DNA from: Granulicella sp. dw_53
GTDB taxonomy: Bacteria > Acidobacteriota > Terriglobia > Terriglobales > Acidobacteriaceae
Assembly: GCF_018449545.1 (NCBI RefSeq)
Contig: NZ_JAAVUR010000001.1
Coordinates: 124,001 to 188,000 of the forward strand
Direction: 5' to 3'
DNA length: 64,000 nt
A program made the position numbers and the translations under genes. Under the pieces are notes generated by a model that worked only from the letters and a program-made list of their open reading frames with translations, searched no databases and was not told the DNA's origin. Numbering within the stretch: the stretch's first letter is position 1; each line of letters opens with the position of its first letter. Of the stretch, positions 24,920-33,811 are shown piece by piece.

Positions 24920-25888
24920 ATGATAGAGAAGTGGCAACAACGAATGGTCGCCTGCATGCAGTCCGAGGAGGCGAAGGATGTCCGTGTGGAGGAAGCGCTG
25001 GCGATCAAATATGAACACCGTCCTTACAGCGTATTCAAATACCGAGAGATCAACGAGCGGTCGCTTCGCAACTTGGAGAATGATCTCGTCTGGGTGTGTT
25101 CTCCAACCGATTACAACGATCCATACGACAGCAGCATTTCGATCACGACCGAGACGCTGACATCGACCATCTTTGAGGCTGGAGTTCAAGAACTGATTTC
25201 ACAGGGTCTCGGCACAGATTTGGATGCCGATAGGCTTCAGAAACTCTTGACAGGGACAAACCCTGCCGTAGCCCTTCAGGAGGCACTGCTCGGGCAGGAT
25301 GAAGTGCCACCGGAGTTCTGGCCGCCGTTCATTGCATCATTCGAGGCGCAGGTGCAGGTGTGGAAAGAAGCAGTGAAAGAATCCCTTCCAGGAAGTCACA
25401 AAGCTTCACTTAAAGTCTGCTCGTTCAGTGCCACCGCAGAGTCCATCATCATGTGGTCGCACTATGCCGACCAGCACCGCGGCTTCTGTGTCGAATATGA
25501 CATTCACTCGCTTGCCCCGGACAATCTGTTTGTGCGGATGATGTATCCGGTGATCTATTCCGAGAAACTTTTCGACGCCACCAGCTACTATCTCGCAGCT
25601 CTACGAGATCGCCAAGGGTTCAACATGCTGTTTTCCGCGCTCGCCTCACTCTATAAATCGCCCGAGTGGGGCTATGAGAAAGAATGGCGGCTTGTCATTC
25701 CCGCAAGTCTGCTCAAGGAATCATCGCCCTGGCGAGTGCCTAAACCGAAGCGCCTGTATCTGGGTTCGCGCATTAACGAAGAACATAGAGAATTGCTCCT
25801 CACGATCAGCAGAAAGAGAAACATCGAGATCCATCAGATGCAACTCGCCGATGATTCCTTTCGCCTGAAATCCAAGCTGGTTTCCTAG
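24920..25888 (+). CDS. DUF2971 protein
   Basis: Protein of 322 residues of family DUF2971. Diagnostic parts are VFKYREINERSLRNLENDLV followed by SPTDYNDPYDSS, the centre IIMWSHYADQHRGFCVEYD, and the late EYEKEWRLVIP-like segment (GYEKEWRLVIP). The biochemical role is unknown; family members are frequent in defence islands. It lies 85 bp after the CBASS-like operon on the same strand and might be co-transcribed. The ribosome binding site is weak (GAG just before ATG). Confidence 0.75.
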   Translation: MIEKWQQRMVACMQSEEAKDVRVEEALAIKYEHRPYSVFKYREINERSLRNLENDLVWVCSPTDYNDPYDSSISITTETLTSTIFEAGVQELISQGLGTDLDADRLQKLLTGTNPAVALQEALLGQDEVPPEFWPPFIASFEAQVQVWKEAVKESLPGSHKASLKVCSFSATAESIIMWSHYADQHRGFCVEYDIHSLAPDNLFVRMMYPVIYSEKLFDATSYYLAALRDRQGFNMLFSALASLYKSPEWGYEKEWRLVIPASLLKESSPWRVPKPKRLYLGSRINEEHRELLLTISRKRNIEIHQMQLADDSFRLKSKLVS

Positions 25889-25931
25889 AACGGCGCTGGC
25901 CGCCTCGTGCCCCCTCTTCAACCCTCGCAAC

Positions 25932-26627
25932 TCAAACTGAGGTTATCCTCGGTGCCGTGTCCTCGCCCGGTTTCTCTTGCGACGGACTCGGAAGCCACTG
26001 AAACGCACTCACGGTGAAATTCGCGGCGAGCAGTTTTTGCGACATTGAGTGGAGATGAGCGAGTCCGATCAACAGAATACCCACATGATGTCTCGCCATC
26101 GCCGTGCAGACATGCTCGACCATCGCGCGCACCCGGTTTTCCTGGTGATCCAACGGTCCGTACTCTCCCATTGAGGGATGGGACGCATCGAAATCGAGCG
26201 TCCCGTCGTAGCCTGGATATTGAATGGAGCTTGGGTAGGTCCGATATTGCCGTTCCGGTCCGGTGCCCACATTCTCATAGGTCATGCCCAGTGTCGACAC
26301 GAACGATGGGCCGCTATTTTCGCTCCATTCCTCCATCAGCATCGTGCCCTGGAATTGCTCCTTCAGGAAATCAAGGCGTATACGCAGATCGGCATTGCCG
26401 ATGTTGCCGGCAAACTGGCACGAGTGCTCCGTTCCGAGTAAAACCACCCTCTTGTGCGTCTGTTCTCGTACTAGTTCTGCCAGCATTCGTTCTAGCTCCA
26501 GCGTGTTCTCATCGAGCTCCGGGGAGGCTCCTGCCAGGGGCAGCGAGTTGCACAGCTCAATATGTTTTCTGAGTTGGTAGATCCTTCGCGCCAAGATCGC
26601 GCTGCGTCCTGTCTGTTGTTCGTCCAT
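25932..26627 (-). CDS. Possible TIKI/EreA/ChaN-fold protein
   Basis: Protein of 231 residues without close family that I recognise. Three features suggest the TIKI/EreA/ChaN superfamily of metal-dependent hydrolases: an early strand ending RVVLLGTEH (GxxH), an acidic motif TMLMEEWSEN, and a late strand VGILLIGLAHLHSM (second GxxH). Arg in ENRVRAM would also fit. The substrate is unknown. The fold assignment is inference. It is transcribed alone on the minus strand within the defence island. Confidence 0.5.
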   Translation of the reverse strand: MDEQQTGRSAILARRIYQLRKHIELCNSLPLAGASPELDENTLELERMLAELVREQTHKRVVLLGTEHSCQFAGNIGNADLRIRLDFLKEQFQGTMLMEEWSENSGPSFVSTLGMTYENVGTGPERQYRTYPSSIQYPGYDGTLDFDASHPSMGEYGPLDHQENRVRAMVEHVCTAMARHHVGILLIGLAHLHSMSQKLLAANFTVSAFQWLPSPSQEKPGEDTAPRITSV

Positions 26628-26933
26628 AGCTCTTCAGCATAGCGACAATACGAAAACATCGAAACCATTTCGATGACGGGGCAGGTCTCCTCCCTGTCGC
26701 CAGCCGCATAGCGTCTTTCACAACTCATCCAAGCGGGTCCGTTCCGAGACTGTTATGCGACTCTTTAGTGCCGCGATGGACAGGTATTCAGCCTAAAGAT
26801 TCGTCGATTCTCGGACCCGCAGAAGGTTTACCTGTAAAACCGTGGCTAATATCTGCTGCCTCTGAGATTTGGAACCAGCAGGCAGAGCCGTCCACGTATG
26901 GAAGCTGAATGAAGTGGCAGATCTTGGCGGGAG
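26628..26933. other. Intergenic region with dispersed repeat
   Basis: About 300 bp between two minus-strand genes. No supported gene. It contains the dispersed repeat copy at 26686-26737. Confidence 0.5.
26686..26737. repeat. Dispersed imperfect repeat, copy A
   Basis: Starts TCTCCTCCCTGTCGCCAGCC and continues through GCGTCTTTC to AGCGGG. The first 22 bases differ from copy C (41737-41788) at one position; 23 of 29 bases of its right part match copy B (33727-33755). All three copies are in intergenic DNA at module borders. Confidence 0.5.
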
Positions 26934-28487
26934 TCAGGATGGAGACCATGTCCCGCTCTTGCGCTTGATAGTCAGGAGAGAAGTAGCTAAATTAGCGATG
27001 CCGGCGATGCGGCTAAACGGAACAATTCGCGGATTGTCGCAAATGACGGGGAAACGCGATACGAGTAGGTGTTGCACGACATCGAGGGAGAGTCTCGATT
27101 TCAACAGCTGTTCGCGATTTTGCTCTTTGGTTAACGCTCGTTCATAGGACCGCACTAACATCGAGTTGTAGCGAGCAAACCGACGAGCGTCAACGTCAAC
27201 GCACGCAAGGTCAACAAAGTTATTTTTGCATTGAAAGTTCCAGATCACATCATTGCGAACGGTGACCACGTCGAACTCGCGCCGATTGATGCGCGTAATA
27301 TCCTGCACGATAAATCCCTGTCGTATGAGTTCGTTCGCTACTGCCTGCTCGAAAATGAATCCCGCCCGGATTTGAAAAAGTTTGAGCCGGTCAAGAGATC
27401 GGGCGCGCCAGTAGTAGAGAAAGCGACTCAGTAGTGTGACTGTAGATCGGTAAACACCGTCGATGAGAACTAGAGGAGCATAGGTTGACAAGCAGGCCAT
27501 GTAGCCGGTTGAAGTGTTCACGAAGGCAGCCCGCAAGGCCCCCAATAGACCCAGCTCATTCGAGAGGGCATCAAGATCGGCGGGGCTTATTGCAATCCAG
27601 AAATCACGGTCGATAAAGTTCCTCGACAACCGACGAACCAGAGCAGCGGCGAGTGCAAAATTTGTGCCCGCAAGATTGAACTCTGCGTAGGCTGCTTCAA
27701 TGGCGAGGATGTCGTTGCGAAGTTCGGCAGCGGAAAACAGCCGGTCGGGACTCAACGGCTCCCTCGATTTGAGCATTTCAGCACCCGCTGTTGTTATCGG
27801 TACGTCGATAATCCGTGCTCGCTCCGGTTCGAGAAAAAGGCTATCGAGCATAGCAATCTCACTCGACTCACACTCGGGAAGCCTGAGCTTGGCTCTGGAC
27901 ACCTTTACGATGAGCGCATTCTGTGCGCCCATCATTTGAATCGCGCTTAGTTCGATGATCGGCAGAAAGATGTTGAGAGTATCGAGAGGCTCGACGATTT
28001 GCTTCCCTCGACAGGCATTCGGAAGCATATGCAACAGACCCACGAAATGACGCCTTCGCGATTGGAAATAACCCATCATCGTGCCAACTGTTTGGAAACC
28101 TGCTGCTACATTCATGAACCCATGGCTGGCGAACGCTATTGCTATCGACATCCCCTGGATCAGAAGATTGCTGAAGCGATTGCAGAATTGCTCGCCGAAC
28201 CTCGCCTTAACTCCCTGTAGCACCTGGACAAGACGGCTCGGAATCTGCTGTGACTGAGTGAGTGGAAGCGAGATAAGGTCGCGCTCGAAGTCTTCATCGT
28301 TCCAATCAACGGTCATCAAATTGATGCACTCTTCAATCGCGCGTAGCGTATCGAACCACGAGTAGGTGGCTGAGTGTGGCTCGTACGGAGCGAGTGCATC
28401 TGCAATCTGCTGCTCTTGGAGAACTATGCGCTCTACGAGCGTCTGTTCTCCTGCGGATGCGGTCAATATGTTTTCGCCCTTGTCCAT
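26934..28487 (-). CDS. Large protein with C-terminal PD-(D/E)XK-like domain
   Basis: Protein of about 517 residues of unknown family. The C-terminal 170 residues include FEQAVANELIRQGFIVQD, then EFDVVTVRND (Asp) and IWNFQCKNN (QxK), a restriction-endonuclease-like core in which Gln replaces the usual Glu of ExK, as in some Mrr-like nucleases. The large N-terminal part is helical with hydrophobic stretches. A GTG at 28646 would add 53 residues, but the ATG at 28487 has GGAAG upstream and a more protein-like sequence. It lies downstream of the SPARTA/RES genes on the same strand and may share their transcript. Confidence 0.6.
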   Translation of the reverse strand: MDKGENILTASAGEQTLVERIVLQEQQIADALAPYEPHSATYSWFDTLRAIEECINLMTVDWNDEDFERDLISLPLTQSQQIPSRLVQVLQGVKARFGEQFCNRFSNLLIQGMSIAIAFASHGFMNVAAGFQTVGTMMGYFQSRRRHFVGLLHMLPNACRGKQIVEPLDTLNIFLPIIELSAIQMMGAQNALIVKVSRAKLRLPECESSEIAMLDSLFLEPERARIIDVPITTAGAEMLKSREPLSPDRLFSAAELRNDILAIEAAYAEFNLAGTNFALAAALVRRLSRNFIDRDFWIAISPADLDALSNELGLLGALRAAFVNTSTGYMACLSTYAPLVLIDGVYRSTVTLLSRFLYYWRARSLDRLKLFQIRAGFIFEQAVANELIRQGFIVQDITRINRREFDVVTVRNDVIWNFQCKNNFVDLACVDVDARRFARYNSMLVRSYERALTKEQNREQLLKSRLSLDVVQHLLVSRFPVICDNPRIVPFSRIAGIANLATSLLTIKRKSGTWSPS

Positions 28488-28766
28488 ATCAACTTCCGCC
28501 TTTCGAAGGCGATGTTGCTCAACCCGAAGCTGCGAATCATGATCGTTGATCCATATCGGACCAATATACCGCTCTGCCTGCGCCAGTTTGATTACGACAG
28601 CCGGGTACGTCGTGCATCTGCTAGTGCAGCCCAGTGGATGGAACACCGTGACACGGGCGTCTGGAACCAGGCGCAGACAAGAACCCTCAAAGAGAACGAG
28701 AACTACAGAACCGAGATCAGGAACTTCATTGAAGCCCAGCTCAAGCTTGGCTAAGGTCTCTCGTGT

Positions 28767-29594
28767 CTACGGGTTTTCGATAGGGTCTACAGGAGGTTTT
28801 CGTCGATTGAAGTATGTGTTGTCACATTGAGCGATGGTGTAATCCACTCTCTCAGCTTCGTGCAACGTGTAATTCACCGGATCTGCATCCCGGATATCGA
28901 AAAGGACGAAGTTGTGTCCGCCCTTAGACAGCAGACTGTTATATGCCATCCCGTCTACGCCTCCATGACGAAGACGTTCGGCGATGATTTGCGTTGGCAC
29001 GTAGTTCAGACTACTTTCTTCAGGGCTATACGGCCGGGACATAGCCTCCCCGATTTCTCCCCAGACGACGGCCTCATAGTCTTCAGGCGCCCACGGAATG
29101 AGGTGACCTTCAATCGGATCGAATCCCTTCATCCATAGCTTTTTGTCCGAGGTACAGTCTACGATCCGGAGTTCACGGTTCACGTGGAACTGTGAGATGG
29201 ATATGAGCGCCCCCAGCCACGGGCGCAGCTCCGATGCGGCCGTCTTCGCGGTATCGGCGAGGTACAGATACGCGACTCCTCGTGGGTTGGCTCTTCCATC
29301 TCCGACAAGTGCAGGAATGGGCTTCATTCGAGCATCCATCCAGGGAACGTCTACCTCCATCTCTTCGGGTTGCCCCTCGTCCTGTATGCGCACTGTGGCC
29401 CCGAGTTGTGCGCGCCAGAGGTGGATATCCTTCGGAATCGTTTTGATGCGCGACTGCGCTGTTTCCTCCACAGCATCTAGGAATGAAGTCACCTCGGTAC
29501 TGTAAATGTAGCGGCGATCATGCTTCACGCTAGTCACAAAATGTCGGAACGCTTCGGCAGTCTTGAATGGCATCTCTAATTCTCTCGTCGCCAC
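28767..29594 (-). CDS. RES-domain protein in the SPARTA operon
   Basis: RES-family protein of 275 residues starting at GTG; an ATG seven codons on is also possible. Family marks are IHLWRAQLG (Arg), then GRANPRGVAYLYLADTAKTA followed by ASELRPWLGA (Tyr, Glu). RES proteins consume NAD+. Unlike the first RES gene in the window, it has no DUF2384 antitoxin beside it. Instead it begins 15 bp after the short-Argonaute stop codon on the same strand, so it is most likely co-expressed with the NADase system SPARTA. Confidence 0.8.
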   Translation of the reverse strand: MATRELEMPFKTAEAFRHFVTSVKHDRRYIYSTEVTSFLDAVEETAQSRIKTIPKDIHLWRAQLGATVRIQDEGQPEEMEVDVPWMDARMKPIPALVGDGRANPRGVAYLYLADTAKTAASELRPWLGALISISQFHVNRELRIVDCTSDKKLWMKGFDPIEGHLIPWAPEDYEAVVWGEIGEAMSRPYSPEESSLNYVPTQIIAERLRHGGVDGMAYNSLLSKGGHNFVLFDIRDADPVNYTLHEAERVDYTIAQCDNTYFNRRKPPVDPIENP

Positions 29595-29609
29595 CAGAGT
29601 CGGATCTGG

Positions 29610-31142
29610 CTAGATGTAGTACATAAAAGGCAGAGGAGGAAGATCGGCAACAGGCCGGGTTACAAGCACCTCGCCAATCGCATCCGCAAATTTCAGCGTG
29701 ATTGGTCTGCCGTCACCGAACCGGCAAGTGTTGTAGTTAAGTTTCGTCAATGCCAGCACATCGGCTAGCACAACCTCGATGTCAGCACTTCCTCTACAGA
29801 TCTCTATGTTTACCGGTTTAGGAACCTCCATGCCTGGGTAAGTGCGAAGACGCGGAGTCCACCCCTTCGTCCATAAGTAGGCATGCGTTTCATCGACGAT
29901 GTAGGCCATCCCACGAAGAACCGGCGTGTCCTTTGGGGTGTAGAGCTTAAATGAGCCTTCGTCCTGAATTCTTACGCCGACAACGTTCGTTTCGGATGAG
30001 ACCGCATCTTGGAATCCCTTCCACTCGTCACTATTGAACCGCGTCTGGCCGTGAATAAAGAGTTCCTTGGGGGGCTGATCGTTGTGCTTCGCTGCATAAC
30101 TCTTGATTGCTTTTGCGACCAAGTCTTTTGCGGCAGCGCGGCTGAGATGAAATTCGGACGTCTCATTGTTGAACCAATGTCCGTCCGCACCCTTGAAAAC
30201 AAGCCCGTCACCGGAGTCCAGAAACATCTGTGCGCCACAGGCTGCGGCATTTGCCGTTCCCGAGCTCAAATTACGTTTGAAGACAAGGCCTAGGTACGCG
30301 ACGCCCTCACGAATGCCTTGAACCTTCCACGGTCTCCCGCCGAGCTTATAGAAGGCTGTAGTACTCACATTCCAGGCGATCTGAGACTGCATCAGCTCGC
30401 TGCCTTGTTCACGCGCCGTTGGCCCTTGCGGCCCGACGCTGGCAATCGTGCTCTCACGGATAACCTGTGTCGCGATCTTGTCAGTCAGCAACCTTGCCTT
30501 CAGTTGGTTCCGAAAATGCTCTTTATAGGAGTATGGCTCCGCTGCCTGATTCTGCTCCGCGAACAATGACGGGCTGGTCTGCAGCTTCCGCGCGATCCGC
30601 GTATTGTCTTTCAGGCTCGATGCGAACTCTCGGCGGGCCTCATGGCGCAGGTTGGCTTCCACGACAGCTAGTGGACGGCAATACTTCTTTACTTCGTCCG
30701 GGATGACCACGAACCAGATGTCGGGTTTGGCCTCCTCCTCTCGATGAACGCGGAGGATTGCCTGAACGAATAACTCAACGGTTTGATAGACCCGCTGATG
30801 ACGATCGTCCTGATAGAGCACCTGACGCAAGTGCTCAGGTTCGATCACAGCCGTCTGAAGCGCCTTCGATTCCCAGGGAATGCGGAATACACTCTCGAAA
30901 CCAGCGAATGGCGGTCGAGAAGGCATGGACTTCTTCGTCTTGATCGGGTGCCGGATCGCATCGACCCACCGTTCGAAAAGAGAGATTCCTGTCGCGGTCC
31001 CGACCACACCAGCGCGCAATCCAAGCGGAGCGGCTGAATCGAGCGGGCCAAACAGAGTGAGACCATCTCTCGGGTCTTCCATCCCTTGGCCGTGCCGAAA
31101 TAGAAGTAAGGGCTCAGGAATTCGCAGCAGTCGGTTCTTCAA
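29610..31142 (-). CDS. Short prokaryotic Argonaute (SPARTA pAgo)
   Basis: Argonaute of about 510 residues with MID and PIWI domains only. The N-terminus RIPEPLLLFRHGQGMEDPR and GLTLFGP is the hallmark of short pAgos. The PIWI end shows ALTKLNYNTCRFGDGRPITL. The catalytic Asp tetrad is not evident, as expected for inactive short pAgos. The start is a TTG at 31142 with GGAGGG 9 bp upstream, because no ATG lies near the homology start. It overlaps the TIR-APAZ gene by 29 bp. In SPARTA the pAgo uses guide RNA to detect invading DNA and activates the TIR partner. Confidence 0.88.
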   Translation of the reverse strand: MKNRLLRIPEPLLLFRHGQGMEDPRDGLTLFGPLDSAAPLGLRAGVVGTATGISLFERWVDAIRHPIKTKKSMPSRPPFAGFESVFRIPWESKALQTAVIEPEHLRQVLYQDDRHQRVYQTVELFVQAILRVHREEEAKPDIWFVVIPDEVKKYCRPLAVVEANLRHEARREFASSLKDNTRIARKLQTSPSLFAEQNQAAEPYSYKEHFRNQLKARLLTDKIATQVIRESTIASVGPQGPTAREQGSELMQSQIAWNVSTTAFYKLGGRPWKVQGIREGVAYLGLVFKRNLSSGTANAAACGAQMFLDSGDGLVFKGADGHWFNNETSEFHLSRAAAKDLVAKAIKSYAAKHNDQPPKELFIHGQTRFNSDEWKGFQDAVSSETNVVGVRIQDEGSFKLYTPKDTPVLRGMAYIVDETHAYLWTKGWTPRLRTYPGMEVPKPVNIEICRGSADIEVVLADVLALTKLNYNTCRFGDGRPITLKFADAIGEVLVTRPVADLPPLPFMYYI

Positions 31143-32535
31143 GATCCATACCCTCCGTTTCCTCGTCCTCTTCCTCGTCGTCGTCACCCTCGTAGTAGTC
31201 ATCCAGCTCTTCGTCCACGGTTTTTTCACCGTCGTATGACACTGGAGACTCGAAGGTATCGGGCTGTGCTTCCAGCAAAACACTCTCATTGACAGACATG
31301 GGCAGGGCGATCGAACCTGCCTCCGACCTCAGCAACGACATGGCCGCGAGCATGCGGTCTCGCCACTCGTCATTCCACCATCCCTTGCACTGGTTCCGTC
31401 GGGCTTTCGCCGACTTCTCGGCATCCGTCCATAATGCCGTCCCTGAGTCGGAGAACAAGACGTGGCCGCGAACGACGATGTGCGGGTAGGGCAACATCTC
31501 TGGCTTTCCGCTAATCGCGTAGTGCCAGTAACGAAGCACGCCACGTTTGGTTGCGTATCCGACCACATCGCGGTATGTGCGCTTGCCGTTCACTCCCTCG
31601 AAAAAGATCCGTTCGTTTGCGCCTTTTTGCTGGTAATACCTGCTGGGCTGTGGGGCCATCCTTTGCACCGAAAACCCGTGGCCCTCGACTGCTTTATCCC
31701 AACCTTGGCGCAACAGACTTACCAGCGCACGAGACAGAGGGTGACTCCTTTGAGCGGTGTCAGCCGCAACAAGTTTGATCGAAGACTGGATGAAAATACT
31801 TCTATCCAGAAAATCGGCGACTTCCTCTGCGGGTGCGAACGTGACGAAGCTCAGGTCCGTCGCTTTGACGGCCGGCCAGGGTAAGCCGGAGACATCGAAG
31901 TCCAACTTGCCAGAAGTCCGGCGGGAAATATTGTGGCACCAAAGGGTTTCGGGCAGAGAAGCAATGCGATACCAGTTCGAAATCTCCGTCTCCTGCTCGT
32001 CAGTGACACCATGTTCGGCACTGAATTCAGCCTGAGACCGCCACCAGGTTGAAACGGCTTGGGGATTGAAGTTTGGATTCTTTGGGACGCCATCTTCCTC
32101 CAGCTTCTTCAATAGTTGATGTAAGCCAGTAGCCCATGATGAATTGAAAGAAACGTGGTTGAGACGTTGTATCTCAATGTCAACGTCCGAGTAAGGCAAG
32201 TCGTCTACCTTAAGCGCAATGATAAAGTCTCGAATCTGACTTTTTAGCTTGGAAGCTATGCCCTTGGCGCAGGCAAGTTCCTGCAATGTCCCGTCTTTCG
32301 TATTGGAGTGCCGAGAAAGAACGAAGAGGAAGCGAATCGAGTCTTCGCGGATCGCTTCTTGGATGTCTTTCCAGAAGTCTTCACCCCCAAGCAATTTCGT
32401 GATATCGCACCAGACCGGGTAGCCTTCATTCGCCAACTGGAGCGCTAGCCAACGAGCGAAACCATTGTCTTCTGGCGTCGCGTGGCTCAAGAACAACATT
32501 CGCCGCCGCGTGCCCGTCGATGCGCCGTTCTCCAT
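31114..32535 (-). CDS. TIR-APAZ NADase (SPARTA effector)
   Basis: Protein of 473 residues. The N-terminal TIR-like domain (about 12-150) shows MLFLSHATPEDNGFARWLA, GYPVWCDITKLLGGEDFW and LQELACAKGI with the likely catalytic Glu. The following region to about 430, with the DLSFVTFAP strand and GHVLFSDSGTALWTDAEK, matches an APAZ domain that binds the Argonaute. An acidic Asp/Glu tail (EGDDDEEEDEE) ends the protein. On target recognition the complex oligomerises and the TIR domain destroys NAD(P)+. GAGG lies 8 bp before the ATG. Confidence 0.88.
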   Translation of the reverse strand: MENGASTGTRRRMLFLSHATPEDNGFARWLALQLANEGYPVWCDITKLLGGEDFWKDIQEAIREDSIRFLFVLSRHSNTKDGTLQELACAKGIASKLKSQIRDFIIALKVDDLPYSDVDIEIQRLNHVSFNSSWATGLHQLLKKLEEDGVPKNPNFNPQAVSTWWRSQAEFSAEHGVTDEQETEISNWYRIASLPETLWCHNISRRTSGKLDFDVSGLPWPAVKATDLSFVTFAPAEEVADFLDRSIFIQSSIKLVAADTAQRSHPLSRALVSLLRQGWDKAVEGHGFSVQRMAPQPSRYYQQKGANERIFFEGVNGKRTYRDVVGYATKRGVLRYWHYAISGKPEMLPYPHIVVRGHVLFSDSGTALWTDAEKSAKARRNQCKGWWNDEWRDRMLAAMSLLRSEAGSIALPMSVNESVLLEAQPDTFESPVSYDGEKTVDEELDDYYEGDDDEEEDEETEGMDLEEPTAANS

Positions 32536-32711
32536 CAGAAATACCTCATAAATAAAGGCTAATGTATTCTCTGTTGATATCCGGCTACCGAATAAGTGCT
32601 CTCAAGGCCACGTCTCCTGCTGGTTACGTGGCACTACCTCGACTTGGCGGTCCAGCGATACGACCAGACGCCGAAAAGGCATCTATGCTATTACACCATG
32701 TTCGCCATGCA

Positions 32712-32730
32712 TTCGCCTAATAGGTTATCA
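32712..32730. promoter_or_regulatory. Shared motif, copy 1
   Basis: TTCGCCTAATAGGTTATCA differs at two of 19 positions from the copy upstream of imuA (39318-39336). It ends 12 bp before the ATG of the following gene. It may be an operator; it is not a full palindrome. Confidence 0.35.
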
Positions 32731-32742
32731 TGGGTCACGTCG

Positions 32743-33696
32743 ATGGATACCCAGAACCTCCAACCGCGACACATTCAAGCTCGGCGACAATACGATGGCA
32801 AACGCTATGCGCGTCATCTGTCCCAGTCGGAACTTGATCGGCGCATCCGAGACATCTTCCTCAATCAACTGATCCTCACCAATGACGCCAAAATTGGCTT
32901 ACCGCCGATCAGCGGGCAAAGCTTGCTTTGGATGGAGAAGTTCATCCATGTCTTAGAAGAGATGCAACTCCGCTATGGGCCATATCCCGCTGGTTTTACC
33001 CGGAACATCTTTCATCAGGAACCATTTCCAAACTTCGCATCTGATCTTGCTCGCAAGGCTGCGAGTGTCTTCAAGGATAAAGCCCTCGCTGCAAATTCGT
33101 TTCTTATCAAGTATGGGAAACGATCCTATATGGAGAGGCTCTTCTTCGGAGGAGCCCTGCGTATCCAACCTGCAAGCTACTTCGTGCAAAAAGATCTGAA
33201 TGGCGCAGTCCGTGACGATGAGCGAAGGCTGCCGCTTTCGTTCGCCCTATCTGGCGACGACATCAGAAAGCTCGTGATTAACCCACGAGATGTTCCTGTA
33301 GTGATCCCCGAGCAGCGTGTGGATGTTGTGTTCCAATCTCCAGGTGACTATTGGATGTACTGCGTCACCGGATCTGTTGAGCCTCGTCTTTTCGCTGACT
33401 TCGAGGCTGACGCCTGTGTTCTGATTCGGGACCGACAGCAATTTGAAGAACGCCTCCGCAACGCAGCCTCGAAGGCTCTTGGGCAGGCTACGTATCAATG
33501 CGGACCGGTGGAATATGTGGATCCGCTTTTGCCGAAACATGCGCAAATCTTCCTGCCAATGGCAAAACACTTCGGATATTCCTATCAAGCCGAGTATCGT
33601 TTCGTCTGGTTCCCGATGAGTCCTGTTAGCGAACTCCGTCACGTAGACATTTCACTTGGAAATCTCGCAGAGATCGCCGATCTAGTCACACTATGA
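32743..33696 (+). CDS. DUF2971-like protein beside SPARTA
   Basis: Protein of 317 residues from the ATG at 32743; the frame stays open to a GTG at 32596, but that part overlaps the SPARTA promoter region. Segments FLIKYGKRSYMERLFFGGAL, RIQPASYFVQ with a following RDDER, VFQSPGDYWMYCVTGS and YQAEYRFVWFP follow the order of DUF2971 landmarks but are divergent, so this may be a related unnamed family. It is transcribed divergently from the SPARTA operon. Function unknown. Confidence 0.55.
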   Translation: MDTQNLQPRHIQARRQYDGKRYARHLSQSELDRRIRDIFLNQLILTNDAKIGLPPISGQSLLWMEKFIHVLEEMQLRYGPYPAGFTRNIFHQEPFPNFASDLARKAASVFKDKALAANSFLIKYGKRSYMERLFFGGALRIQPASYFVQKDLNGAVRDDERRLPLSFALSGDDIRKLVINPRDVPVVIPEQRVDVVFQSPGDYWMYCVTGSVEPRLFADFEADACVLIRDRQQFEERLRNAASKALGQATYQCGPVEYVDPLLPKHAQIFLPMAKHFGYSYQAEYRFVWFPMSPVSELRHVDISLGNLAEIADLVTL

Positions 33697-33726
33697 ATTG
33701 TGAGAACGAGCCTGCTTTGTGGCTGT

Positions 33727-33755
33727 AGCCGCATGGCGTCTTCCACCGACCATCC
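33727..33755. repeat. Dispersed imperfect repeat, copy B
   Basis: AGCCGCATGGCGTCTTCCAC and the following bases match copy A at 23 of 29 positions. It lies between the DUF2971-like gene and dnaE2. Confidence 0.4.
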
Positions 33756-33811
33756 CCGCAAATAATGGCGTGGGAAATGCGCAGCTGTATCCCCCGTTTA
33801 AGTTAGCAACC

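Noticed and set aside
28374..28754. Plus-strand frame overlapping the start of the PD-(D/E)XK-like gene
   Set aside because: Its last 40 residues look somewhat protein-like, perhaps a remnant, but no family, start signal or partner is seen.
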